Source: JAPHTQ01 sp050295975
GTDB lineage: Bacteria > Pseudomonadota > Gammaproteobacteria > Thiohalomonadales > Thiohalomonadaceae
Direction: 5' to 3'
NCBI GenBank assembly: GCA_050295975.1
Contig: JBNKQR010000011.1
Location: 1-64,000, forward strand
DNA length: 64,000 bases
Under the pieces are notes generated by a model, which saw only the letters and a program-made list of their open reading frames with translations, was not told the origin of the DNA and did no database searches. Within the stretch, counting starts at the first letter, position 1, and every line of letters starts with the position of its first letter. The position numbers and the translations under genes are program-made. Below, piece by piece: positions 9,864 to 16,707 of the stretch.

Positions 9864-10186
9864 GATCTTCACTCCTGGTAATTAATGGGTAAGTTGCAGA
9901 TAAAGTAGGACGGCTCAATATCCTGGCCACTACACAGCGCGCACATCATGCGCGAAAAAAACTAACTCGTTGATATTGGTTACGTTATCCGGGATTAGAA
10001 AACGGGGAAGACGTCAGCCGGGCAGCGACCTTGTGGTCCCGTTTTTACGGGAACGCATAACAGGCTGCTGCAGAATGCGAGCATGACACCTGTTGATCGG
10101 GGATTCTTTTGTACATTGTAGCAGGTAGCGTCGCCCATCTATTGTTAAACATGGGAAAGAGGTGACATTTTGGCGACAAAACAGCC
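9864..10186. other. Gene-poor stretch with leader/promoter of the Lys-rich gene
   Basis: No convincing protein gene. It holds copy 2 of the upstream element (9952-10013) and a small hairpin near 10037-10053 (TCCCGT-tttt-ACGGGA). Nothing else stands out. Confidence 0.4.
9952..10013 (-). repeat. Conserved upstream element, copy 2 (upstream of the Lys-rich gene)
   Basis: Partner of 9629-9690, about 70% alike by eye over 60 bases. On the minus strand it reads CCAATATCAACGAGTTAG followed by a T-run and GCGC. It lies about 90 bases upstream of the Lys-rich gene start. Confidence 0.6.
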
Positions 10187-10309
10187 ATGTATGGCCAGAT
10201 ATCTAAAGGTTTAAACGCATACCCTACTAAAGACAGGTTAATCGATGAATATGGCGTAACACAGGTCATCGAAAAGCTTTTCTCAACAGAAAGCCACAGT
10301 AGGGAGTAG
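10187..10309 (+). CDS. Possible 40-aa ORF, unrecognised
   Basis: A short frame from ATG 10187 to TAG 10309 beginning MYGQISKGLNAYPTKDRLID. Its composition is protein-like and a purine-rich GAGGTG occurs, but about 20 bases upstream, which is far for a ribosome site. It might be the remnant of a larger gene. No family recognised. Confidence 0.2.
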   Translation: MYGQISKGLNAYPTKDRLIDEYGVTQVIEKLFSTESHSRE

Positions 10310-10430
10310 TATCTACCTTATCAAAGACACAAAGACTCTTTGCTCCCATATCCCTTTGAGGCAAGTAGAGACCGGTCATGCATCAGCATTACAAGAACAG
10401 AATAATCGCTGCATCACAGTTGCTGAGATC

Positions 10431-11111
10431 GTGACAGGCAGTGACAACCAGCTCTGGTTGAAAATGTGGCGTAACGATCAAACCGATTTCCACCAGCAAC
10501 AAGTCAATCCTCTACTTACCCGCTTCTGGCCCTCCCTCAACCTCAAAAAGCCAGGCTGTATCTTTGTCCCTTTATGCGGCAAGAGCCTGGACCTTATCTG
10601 GCTAGCACAACAGGGATATAACGTTGTGGGAGTAGAACTCAGCCCGGTTGCGGCAAAGGCCTTCTTCGAGGAAAACAAACTGACACCACACAAAAGCAAA
10701 AACGGAGAGTTTGTCGTCTGGGAAAGTGGACAAATAAAAATACTGTGCGGTGATTTTTTCCGCCTGACCCTCTCCGACCTTGGCGAGATAGACGTGGTAT
10801 ACGACCGTGCTGCGCTTACAGCATTGCCGGAATCCTTACGTACACACTATGTAGCACACCTAAGCGCTATCGTACCCCCGGCCTGTAGCATATTCCTCCT
10901 AACCACTGAGGATGCCAGACCTGCTGAAGATATGGAGACACACTCCATGTCAAAAGGCGTAATCGACAAGGAGATCACCGGACTCTATGAAAACCACTTC
11001 ATCATCGACATCGCCCATACTGAACCTGCGTGGGAGTCTGATTCAGCAGAGCCGGATAAATCGCATATCGCTGTAGAACACAAGGTCTATAGACTGATGC
11101 CCCGTGCCTGA
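10431..11111 (+). CDS. tpm: Thiopurine S-methyltransferase (Tpm/TPMT family)
   Basis: Transfers a methyl group from SAM to thiol, and in bacteria selenium or tellurium, compounds; cytoplasmic. The family's opening appears as WLKMWRNDQTDFHQQ, followed by the SAM-binding FVPLCGKSLDLIWLAQQGYN, then VVGVELSP and VYDRAALTALP, all diagnostic of TPMT. GTG 10431 gives 226 aa, close to the usual 215-220; a TTG at 10356 would add 25 residues lacking family character, and neither has a strong ribosome site. The selD-selU operon 10 kb away makes selenium methylation conceivable, but that is inference. Confidence 0.85.
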   Translation: MTGSDNQLWLKMWRNDQTDFHQQQVNPLLTRFWPSLNLKKPGCIFVPLCGKSLDLIWLAQQGYNVVGVELSPVAAKAFFEENKLTPHKSKNGEFVVWESGQIKILCGDFFRLTLSDLGEIDVVYDRAALTALPESLRTHYVAHLSAIVPPACSIFLLTTEDARPAEDMETHSMSKGVIDKEITGLYENHFIIDIAHTEPAWESDSAEPDKSHIAVEHKVYRLMPRA

Positions 11112-11148
11112 AGGTCAAGCAGTAATAAAGTTGTTATAAATGGATTTA

Positions 11149-11436
11149 TCAACTCGATTCATAGCTTACCAGGTCAACATCCGCCGCCTGATTTCTTAGT
11201 GGTATCAACGCTTGATACGCCGACGACTCATGCCAGCCGGTTGCCGACACAATATCCGGGAAACGAAGAACAACCGTGTCTGTGTGACGGCACTCCCCGC
11301 CTAGCACCGTTGCACTGTTTCCCCGCAGGACAAGTTCACCCTGCCATGGTGTAAGCGTTGCAGGAACCTGATCGCGGTAGGCGATCCATTTCGCTTCATC
11401 TTTAATCGTGATATTGCCAATGACATACGCTGTCAT
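11149..11436 (-). CDS. DUF1330 family protein
   Basis: A 95-aa cytoplasmic protein of the ferredoxin-like dimeric alpha/beta barrel type. MTAYVIGNITIKDEAKWIAY, then a GGE...VVLRFPD stretch and WHESSAYQALIPLR, match the DUF1330 pattern. Biochemical role unknown. ATG 11436 is chosen over 11463 because it starts at the conserved first strand and gives the usual length; the ribosome site (GGGAAAG) is modest. Last of three minus-strand genes with the DUF167 protein and the hydrolase, with short gaps (36 and 47 bases), so probably co-transcribed. Confidence 0.78.
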   Translation of the reverse strand: MTAYVIGNITIKDEAKWIAYRDQVPATLTPWQGELVLRGNSATVLGGECRHTDTVVLRFPDIVSATGWHESSAYQALIPLRNQAADVDLVSYESS

Positions 11437-11472
11437 AACGTCTTTCCCATGTTCAGAGATCAATCAACCTGT

Positions 11473-11787
11473 TCAATCAAATAATGATACCTGTTGCGGT
11501 GGGCAGGGAGGAATCATTTCAGGAAGCCGCCTGGGCGCCTTGATTCGCAATTGCTTGTTGACCTTATATACACCGAAGACCACCGTGATATCGTCCTCAT
11601 CAACCTCAAACTCCCGGGCAAGAAAACGCACCATATGTGCGGTGGCACGGCCACGTACGGGTCGCTCTGCCACAAATATCTCCAACTGCTTGCCGATCAC
11701 TTCACCTATAGCCGTGTTAGGCGCAGAAGGACGACCCAGTACGTTCAGCACCAGTACATCATCTTCCCAGTAACAAAATGACGACAT
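11473..11787 (-). CDS. DUF167 family protein (YggU-like)
   Basis: A 104-aa protein with the DUF167/YggU pattern: an initial strand (VLVLNVLGRPSAPNTAIGE), then IFVAERPVRGRATAHMVRFL and the FEVDEDDITVVFG turn. Function unknown; the fold is small alpha/beta. The ATG at 11787 has AGGTG six bases upstream. It sits between the alpha/beta hydrolase and DUF1330 genes on the same strand. In many gammaproteobacteria yggU follows the YggT/proC genes; that context is absent here. Confidence 0.8.
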   Translation of the reverse strand: MSSFCYWEDDVLVLNVLGRPSAPNTAIGEVIGKQLEIFVAERPVRGRATAHMVRFLAREFEVDEDDITVVFGVYKVNKQLRIKAPRRLPEMIPPCPPQQVSLFD

Positions 11788-11834
11788 CAATACACCTGAA
11801 GGTTAATGCAAAAAAATCAGGAGCCGTTATCTGC

Positions 11835-12698
11835 TCACGAAACGTTTTGCAGATTCTGCCGAATAAATCCGATTATCTGATCAGCATGGTCATGAAAATG
11901 TTCAATGGAATCATGCTCGGCCCCTACCACCTCGATCACTTCAACCGGCCTTTCCCTGGTCGCACTGGCTTCGATTAGATGCATATGGTTGATGGGTATG
12001 GTCGAGTCGGCCGTACCGTGTGCCAGCAGCACTGGGCAATGGACATGGGCGATGCGATTCATCGGCGCAATGTCATCAAAGCGGAAACCTATCACCCACT
12101 GCACATAGTTAAGAATCAACTTACGCATAAAAGCGGGAATCCAGGGCTTCTCCAATTGACTACCCATCACCAGATAGGGATGGGCGAAACTGGAGATGCC
12201 GATCACCAGATCAATATCCTCCCTGTGGGAAGCCGCCAGAATAGACGCCGCCGCACCAATGGAGTGGCCCAGCACGATGATCTGATGATCGGGATTACGC
12301 TGATGTACCCAATCCAGCGCCGTGCCCAGATCCTCGGCGAAGCGCGGCAGAGAGGAGAAACCGTCACTATCGCTAGCACCATGATTGCGGGCATCGTAAA
12401 GCAACACATTCATACCCGCCTGATGAAACGGCCCTGCCAACGGCAACATCATCTCCGCATTGGCACCCCAGCCGTGAACCACCACCAGAGTGCAGCAGCT
12501 ATCCGCAGCGGGAATAAACCAGGCGAACAGCCGCTTGCCCTTCTGCCCATTCAGATAGTGTTCTGTATACGGCAGATTGAGGCTATCCGGCGTGGCCTGC
12601 TCTACTATTTTGGGAGCGCGGTAGAACCAGTGCAGAAAGAGGTGAAAGAACAGGGCAACACCAACAAGCCCCAGGGAGATTTCTAGAAAAAGGACCAT
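11835..12698 (-). CDS. Alpha/beta hydrolase, membrane-anchored
   Basis: A 287-aa serine hydrolase of unknown substrate. An N-terminal TM segment (about residues 3-26) likely anchors it to the inner membrane. The fold shows VVVHGWGAN (oxyanion-hole HG), LLYDARNHGASD, the nucleophile elbow GHSIGAA near residue 144, the acid in HGTADSTIP and the base in GAEHDS, so the Ser-Asp-His triad appears complete. It resembles BEM46/YqkD-like lipases and esterases. First gene of the minus-strand trio ending at 11149 and divergent from arsR. Confidence 0.85.
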   Translation of the reverse strand: MVLFLEISLGLVGVALFFHLFLHWFYRAPKIVEQATPDSLNLPYTEHYLNGQKGKRLFAWFIPAADSCCTLVVVHGWGANAEMMLPLAGPFHQAGMNVLLYDARNHGASDSDGFSSLPRFAEDLGTALDWVHQRNPDHQIIVLGHSIGAAASILAASHREDIDLVIGISSFAHPYLVMGSQLEKPWIPAFMRKLILNYVQWVIGFRFDDIAPMNRIAHVHCPVLLAHGTADSTIPINHMHLIEASATRERPVEVIEVVGAEHDSIEHFHDHADQIIGFIRQNLQNVS

Positions 12699-12881
12699 CT
12701 ATCGCTCAGAAACAGATCAAAAGTACTCACATTCTTACACGGTAATCGCCACTTGCCCACAGGGAAGTTCAGCTCGCCACGCATCGTAGCCCGCTGCCGT
12801 TGACGGAGGCCATCAATCGAACAATTGTTGTCTAATACTAAAGAATCACTCATTCCAGCCAAATTTTTTTGGAGTTATGGG

Positions 12882-12915
12882 TTGACATACAGGCTTTTTA
12901 TCGTAATATCACGAT
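12882..12915 (+). promoter_or_regulatory. arsR promoter with overlapping ArsR operator
   Basis: TTGACA (12882-12887), 16 bases, then TATAAT-like TAATAT (12904-12909). The palindrome ATCGTAATATCACGAT (12900-12915) covers the -10 box, so binding there would block transcription. A near copy precedes arsM. The predicted start site is only about 7 bases before the ATG. Confidence 0.75.
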
Positions 12916-12922
12916 TAACACT

Positions 12923-13240
12923 ATGGGACGCTCAAAAAAACAGGTATTTTCCACAGACCAGAACCGTCTCGCGGATCTGGCTAAGGCGTTGGGCCATCCC
13001 GCGCGCATTGCCATACTGGAGTTTCTCGCTCAGAGCGATGCCTGTATGTGCGGTGATATTGTTGAGAAGTTGCCCCTGTCGCAATCGACCGTATCGCAAC
13101 ATCTGCGTGAATTGAAAAATGCAGGACTGATTAAGGGTGATGTTGAAGGTGCGAGGGTATGCTACTGCATCGACAACAAAGCACTGGAAAAGGCCCGCAA
13201 ACTATTGGATAGATTTTTTACCACCAAACGCTGCTGCTAA
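12923..13240 (+). CDS. arsR: ArsR family transcriptional repressor
   Basis: A 105-aa winged-helix repressor that should release DNA on binding As(III) or a related metalloid. ALGHPARIAILEFL and the recognition-helix region LSQSTVSQHLRELKNAGL are diagnostic. Cysteines are in ACMCGD (ELCxCD-like inducer site), one in VCYC and a C-terminal CC, so thiol metalloid binding is likely. ATG 12923 gives the usual N-terminus; an upstream TTG at 12869 would place the promoter inside the gene. No ribosome site fits between the predicted transcript start and the ATG, so translation may be leaderless. It controls itself and arsM through two palindromes. Confidence 0.88.
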   Translation: MGRSKKQVFSTDQNRLADLAKALGHPARIAILEFLAQSDACMCGDIVEKLPLSQSTVSQHLRELKNAGLIKGDVEGARVCYCIDNKALEKARKLLDRFFTTKRCC

Positions 13241-13259
13241 AAATTTTTTGGCACCATTT

Positions 13260-13275
13260 ATCGTAATTTTACGAT
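13260..13275 (+). promoter_or_regulatory. Second ArsR operator, upstream of arsM
   Basis: ATCGTAATTTTACGAT is a perfect 16-bp palindrome differing at two central bases from the operator at 12900-12915. A possible promoter (TTGGCA 13248-13253, 16 bases, TACGAT 13270-13275) overlaps it, so arsM may have its own ArsR-controlled promoter. Confidence 0.7.
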
Positions 13276-13296
13276 TATCGTGAGGAGACTCAAAAC

Positions 13297-14106
13297 ATGA
13301 CTAAAGCAAATGAACTGAAGCAAATGGTAAAAGAGAAGTACGGCGCCATCGCACAACAGTCGAAGAGTGATAGCGATACATCCTGTTGCGGCTGTGGCTG
13401 CTCCACGGTTGATTACTCAGTAATGGCAGACGACTACTCTGAACTATCCGGTTATATGCAAGATGCCGATTTAGGACTCGGCTGTGGTCTGCCCACTGAA
13501 TTCGCACAGATGAAACCTGGCGATACCGTTGTCGACCTGGGTTCAGGTGTCGGTAACGATGCCTTTGTTGCACGCGCCATCGTAGGGGATACAGGTAGCG
13601 TAATTGGCATCGACATGACCCCGGAGATGATCGACAAAGCACGGGCAAACGCAGAAAAAATGAAATTCGACAATGTCGAGTTCCGCTTAGGCGATATCGA
13701 GTCCATGCCGATAGACGACAAAAGCGTAGACGTTGTCGTCAGTAACTGTGTTATGAATCTGGTGCCGAATAAAACACAGGCTTTTGCCGAGACTTTCCGC
13801 ATCCTAAAACCAGGTGGCCACTTCTCCATCTCGGATATCGTACTGGAAGGTGAACTGCCTGACAGCGTGCGTAAAAGCGCAGAAATGTATGCAGGTTGTG
13901 TTTCAGGCGCGGTACAGATGACTGACTACCTGGATACCATTAAAAAAGCCGGGTTCGCCAATGTAACGGTACAGAAGAAAAAAGAGATCACCCTGCCCGA
14001 CGAGATACTGCTGGAATTCCTGACAAAAGACGAAATCGATCTGGCACGGGAACAGGGCGTGGGCGTTTACAGCATCACCGTCTACGCAGACAGACCAGCT
14101 GCCTGA
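13297..14106 (+). CDS. arsM: Arsenite methyltransferase ArsM
   Basis: A 269-aa cytoplasmic enzyme that methylates As(III) stepwise with SAM and thiols to volatile or less toxic methylarsenicals. An N-terminal Cys cluster (SCCGCGCS, residues 29-36) is followed by GLGCGLP, SAM motif VVDLGSGVGND, IGIDMTPEMIDKA, the ArsM hallmark SNCVMNLVPNK and MYAGCVSGA; the Cys in GLGCG, SNCV and AGCV match the arsenic-binding set of known ArsM. Ribosome site GAGGAG precedes ATG 13297. It follows arsR by 56 bases. No ArsB/Acr3 pump or ArsC is present, so methylation seems to be the local detoxification route. Confidence 0.93.
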   Translation: MTKANELKQMVKEKYGAIAQQSKSDSDTSCCGCGCSTVDYSVMADDYSELSGYMQDADLGLGCGLPTEFAQMKPGDTVVDLGSGVGNDAFVARAIVGDTGSVIGIDMTPEMIDKARANAEKMKFDNVEFRLGDIESMPIDDKSVDVVVSNCVMNLVPNKTQAFAETFRILKPGGHFSISDIVLEGELPDSVRKSAEMYAGCVSGAVQMTDYLDTIKKAGFANVTVQKKKEITLPDEILLEFLTKDEIDLAREQGVGVYSITVYADRPAA

Positions 14107-14168
14107 TAACAGAAAAATGGCTGTTGTTCAGCCATCAGCATAAACAGGTGAGAGAAAAGGAGGAAAGA

Positions 14169-14615
14169 ATGAAAGACGAAATAAAAGCCAGTGCTGAAGA
14201 CCATTTCAAAAACGGCTTAATGTGCGCCGAAAGTGTCGTCGTGACACTTACAGAGGCGCACGGTATCGAGTCCGAGTTACTTCCTAAAGCGGCAACAGCG
14301 TTCTGCGGTGGTATGTCACGCACCTGCGGTACATGCGGCGCTCTAACAGGAGCAGTCATGGGGGTCAGCGCCATTCTAGGCAGAGAAGAAGCTGGGGAAT
14401 CCTATGATGCACCGTTTCAGGCCGCGGCCACTGTCATAAATAAATTCGAAGAGGAGTTTGGTTCTCGCAACTGTCATGAGCTATTGGGTTGTGATCTTGG
14501 CACAACTGAAGGACAGAAAACATTCAAAGAAAATAGACTTTACGTGAGATGTCTCAACTACACGGGAAGAGCGGCTGAGCTTGCTGAAGAAACACTCAAA
14601 GAGAAAAAAACGTGA
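14169..14615 (+). CDS. C_GCAxxG_C_C family redox-type protein
   Basis: A 148-aa cytoplasmic protein of the Cys-rich C-GCAxxG-C-C family. The motif is visible as GLMCAES, AFCGGMSRTCGTCGALTGAVMG and later Cys in NCHELLGCDLG and VRCLN. The family is thought to be redox or metal related, but no reaction is proven. GGAGGAA precedes ATG 14169; an upstream frame from 14124 lacks a start signal. It follows arsM by 62 bases, so it is probably the third gene of the arsenic unit, perhaps supplying thiol reduction or metalloid handling (inference). Confidence 0.85.
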   Translation: MKDEIKASAEDHFKNGLMCAESVVVTLTEAHGIESELLPKAATAFCGGMSRTCGTCGALTGAVMGVSAILGREEAGESYDAPFQAAATVINKFEEEFGSRNCHELLGCDLGTTEGQKTFKENRLYVRCLNYTGRAAELAEETLKEKKT

Positions 14616-14637
14616 GTTTTTGTAAATGGTAATAATC

Positions 14638-14656
14638 CAGCCCTGCTAGGACTGGA
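14638..14656 (+). terminator. Imperfect stem-loop after the arsenic unit
   Basis: CCAGcCCT-gct-AGGaCTGG forms an imperfect 7-bp stem just past the stop at 14615, without a clear T-run. A second inverted repeat, CTGGGTCA/TGACCCAG (14669-14676 and 14714-14721), follows. Either could end transcription. Confidence 0.3.
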
Positions 14657-14732
14657 CTTCACAATAGCCTGGGTCAGAGAGTAATTATTTCTATATTAGA
14701 GAATATTGCTCGATGACCCAGTTCCTATTCAA

Positions 14733-15245
14733 TCATTTACATGCATCATAGTCCCATGGAGCGTCCACATCGACTTGGTATAACTGCGGATTACTTACAA
14801 AATACTTCGATACTATTTGTTGCTCTCCCTCTGTAAGACGGCAATATGCAGAGTACAAATGTTCTGATCTGGACAAGTTTATTGCAATCTCCTCAACATT
14901 ATATAAAGAAACTTTTCGATCACACTCTATAACGTATTTTGGGTTGCGTAATATTAGAGCTAAAGATTTTAATCCAGCAACTTCTGCATCTTGATTATTC
15001 TTCGCCACCAAATAGAAAAGCTCATATCGATATTTATCAAACGTTTCAATTGATGGGTTTTTAATTAGCTCACTTATAAATTTCGTTTTAATTGTAATTT
15101 TATCAGATGTAACTTGTACCGAGTTTGCAGCTGCGTCTTGAGAATCAGTAAACGTCCTATAATACCAAAGCATTACAGATGACGATTCACCGCACGCCAT
15201 TGAAATACTTGGCACAAAAACTAGTATTAACAAGAAATACTTCAT
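14733..15245 (-). CDS. Exported hypothetical protein, 170 aa
   Basis: Begins MKYFLLILVFVPSISMACGES, a plausible signal peptide with cleavage after SMA; the Cys just after it could also make this a lipoprotein, but the lipobox is poor. The mature part is rich in Lys, Asn and Tyr with two later Cys (IECDR, AYCRL) that could form a disulfide. Family not recognised. ATG 15245 gives the signal peptide; GTG 15269 is possible. It is AT-rich unlike the flanking housekeeping genes and lies next to cassette-like genes, so it is probably horizontally acquired. Confidence 0.6.
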   Translation of the reverse strand: MKYFLLILVFVPSISMACGESSSVMLWYYRTFTDSQDAAANSVQVTSDKITIKTKFISELIKNPSIETFDKYRYELFYLVAKNNQDAEVAGLKSLALILRNPKYVIECDRKVSLYNVEEIAINLSRSEHLYSAYCRLTEGEQQIVSKYFVSNPQLYQVDVDAPWDYDACK

Positions 15246-15265
15246 GATTGTTCCAATAGACACAT

Positions 15266-15439
15266 TCACGAGACAACCAGATAATAGCGAAAGGGGCGAC
15301 TACAAATATAAAGTTTCATCTGACCCCACTTATTTGCAGATAGCGCCCATAACCAACCAAAAACAAAGGCGAGCCAGCAAAACCCATCCTTGACTGCTTG
15401 AATCTTTCCACCTTCATCTTTATAAACCTTATATTCCAT
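15266..15439 (-). CDS. Short DUF2628-like protein, possibly truncated, 57 aa
   Basis: Starts MEYKVYKDEGGKIQAVKDGF, then CWLAFVFGWLWALSANKW. This YKVY-(gap)-AVK-G-F-W-AF-F--WAL pattern is the start of DUF2628-type small membrane proteins, which usually continue with more TM helices. Here the frame ends at 57 residues with a non-hydrophobic tail (KLYICSRPFRYYLVVS), so it may be a truncated or shifted copy. AGGAC precedes the ATG by about 9 bases. Such proteins are common in integron cassettes. The next ORF's alternative GTG start overlaps its stop. Confidence 0.5.
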   Translation of the reverse strand: MEYKVYKDEGGKIQAVKDGFCWLAFVFGWLWALSANKWGQMKLYICSRPFRYYLVVS

Positions 15440-15525
15440 TTCCCTTTAGTCCTTGGCTCTTGATAGTTAACAAAAATGCTAAATTCAACTAAACAATTAG
15501 GCATGAATGCCATTCGACCCTTGTA

Positions 15526-15801
15526 TTATTTTAATGTTTTGTATGCCCATACCAATGATCGGACAAATTGATAGCATATATATGGCCCAAGTATTATCAC
15601 TAGCGCCACAAGTGAATCATCTACTCCTTGGAACAACAACATATCAAGCCACTCAGAATATGCGTCACCTATGGAATGTTTAGATTTGTACGTATCAGGG
15701 CTAACAAAGGTGTAGATAAATGGCAGAACCATCGTTAATCCAACAACCAATCCGCCTATCAACTTTAGCCATTCACGAGCGATTGTCTGTTTCATCTTCA
15801 T
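15526..15801 (-). CDS. Small membrane protein in an integron cassette, 91 aa
   Basis: Unrecognised 91-aa protein with two predicted TM segments: LKLIGGLVVGLTMVLPFIYT (about residues 12-32) and SLVALVIILGPYICYQFVRS (about 62-82), joined by a polar loop with TYKSKHSIGDAYSEW. Its ATG (15801) lies 4 bases past the attC right core site TTAGGC, the usual placement of the first ORF in a gene cassette. Likely inner membrane; function unknown. Its own attC is not clear; a degraded GCCTAAT at about 15490-15496 is the only candidate. Confidence 0.65.
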   Translation of the reverse strand: MKMKQTIAREWLKLIGGLVVGLTMVLPFIYTFVSPDTYKSKHSIGDAYSEWLDMLLFQGVDDSLVALVIILGPYICYQFVRSLVWAYKTLK

Positions 15802-15804
15802 GTT

Positions 15805-15876
15805 GCCTAACGTTTAAGCTGTGCGGCACAAACGAAGCGAAGCGTAGTTTGTGTCCGAACGAGCGCCTTGTTAGCC
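15805..15876 (-). other. Integron attC recombination site
   Basis: Read on the minus strand it opens with GGCTAAC (R'' box), continues AAGGCGCTC, contains an imperfect inverted repeat around ACACAAACTACGCTTCG / CGTTTGTGC, and closes with AAACGTTAGGC, whose G^TTAGGC is the crossover point. Length about 72 bp, typical of attC. It begins directly after the stop of the 15877 gene, and its R'' box is complementary to the GTTAGCC at 16708-16702 that begins the cassette, as expected for a cassette's own attC. Confidence 0.85.
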
Positions 15877-16707
15877 CTAAATGCCAAAATGCTTAATAAC
15901 ATGATTAAAACAGTCCGCATCAGATTTAGTGAAATTATGCGGTTTATTTCTTTGCGAACCAATATGAACTGCTTTATTTCTTTTTTTCTGGATTTCAGAA
16001 AAATGACTCATAGGCAAGGTTAAAGTCTTATCAAGCTTCAGCAACTTCAAATAAGTTAGAAGCTTTCCCATTCCCAACCCTCGATCACCGTCCAGGATCT
16101 TTTTGTCAACTCCCTGCTCAAGTAAGAGCTGATAAATAATGGCTTCTGTCATTGCGCCAGCTAGGATTAGCGCAGTTCGATAGCTTTCGTTCTTTAGATT
16201 AAATAAATAATCTTGATAAAAACTATTTAGAAGCTCTCTAAATTCATCTTCCTTTTTATGAACTGTTTCTTTTGGAATAGTTTTCGAAAATGATTTCTTT
16301 GGAGCGGGAACCGGTATCTGTTTTATCACCTTAATTGGTATTCTAAGAAAGACAGAGCCGGCTGCGTACTCCATTAATTGCTTACTAACTACATCACTAT
16401 TTAAATACCAATGTAGGTAATTAGGGGTGATGCCAAGAATTTCAGCCTTGTCATTTAAGGCAAGTGGTGTGCTAAAGCCTTTATGCGGGGTGTCTTTGTC
16501 TAAAATCTTTAAGCGTAATTGCGCATCACCTGAAGCCATAATTACCAAGGTTCCTTTTGGTATTGTTTCACCTCGTTTAATAGGCGACGTTAGATAGGAT
16601 AAAGTTTTGACTGTACATCCAGAAAATGATTTATCAATAAACTTTTGTATTTCTTTGAACACCACTATCTTTCCTTCGGAATGCTCTTAATCGTTCTTGT
16701 GGGCTAA
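15811..16707 (-). mobile_element. Integron gene cassette (integrase not present)
   Basis: Boundaries on the minus strand are G^TTAGCC at 16708/16707 and G^TTAGGC at 15811/15810. The 897-bp unit holds one gene (15877-16665) plus its attC, the standard one-gene cassette. The next cassette-like gene begins right after. No intI gene is visible within the window, so this is an orphan cluster of the CALIN kind or the remnant of a larger integron. Confidence 0.75.
15877..16665 (-). CDS. Cassette protein: restriction specificity (TRD)-like N-terminus joined to HEPN-like domain
   Basis: A 262-aa protein. Residues about 1-120 resemble half of a type I restriction specificity (HsdS) target-recognition domain: RGETIPKGTLVIMAS, then LALNDKAEILGITPNYLHWYL and GSVFLRIPIKVIKQIPVPAP, the usual end of such domains. 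After a Lys-rich linker, residues about 140-262 form an all-helical domain with RNKAVH (R229...H234), the Rx4H motif of HEPN ribonucleases, in a DUF4145/HEPN-like setting. GTG 16665 has AAGGA 6 bases upstream. AT-rich. The combination suggests a DNA-sensing RNase-type defence or toxin protein, which is inference; no hsdM or hsdR is nearby. Confidence 0.6.
   Translation of the reverse strand: MVFKEIQKFIDKSFSGCTVKTLSYLTSPIKRGETIPKGTLVIMASGDAQLRLKILDKDTPHKGFSTPLALNDKAEILGITPNYLHWYLNSDVVSKQLMEYAAGSVFLRIPIKVIKQIPVPAPKKSFSKTIPKETVHKKEDEFRELLNSFYQDYLFNLKNESYRTALILAGAMTEAIIYQLLLEQGVDKKILDGDRGLGMGKLLTYLKLLKLDKTLTLPMSHFSEIQKKRNKAVHIGSQRNKPHNFTKSDADCFNHVIKHFGI

Noticed and set aside
10045..10269. 74-aa minus-strand frame in the gene-poor region
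   Set aside because: Cys/Ser-rich with no ribosome site; the plus strand has a slightly more protein-like short frame.
12869..12922. Upstream TTG extension of arsR
   Set aside because: It would bury the TTGACA/TAATAT promoter and operator in coding sequence and the added residues are not family-like.
15316..15513. 65-aa minus-strand frame overlapping the DUF2628-like ORF
   Set aside because: The frame at 15266-15439 shows a recognisable YKVYKD...AVKDGF pattern and a better ribosome site, while this one shows none.
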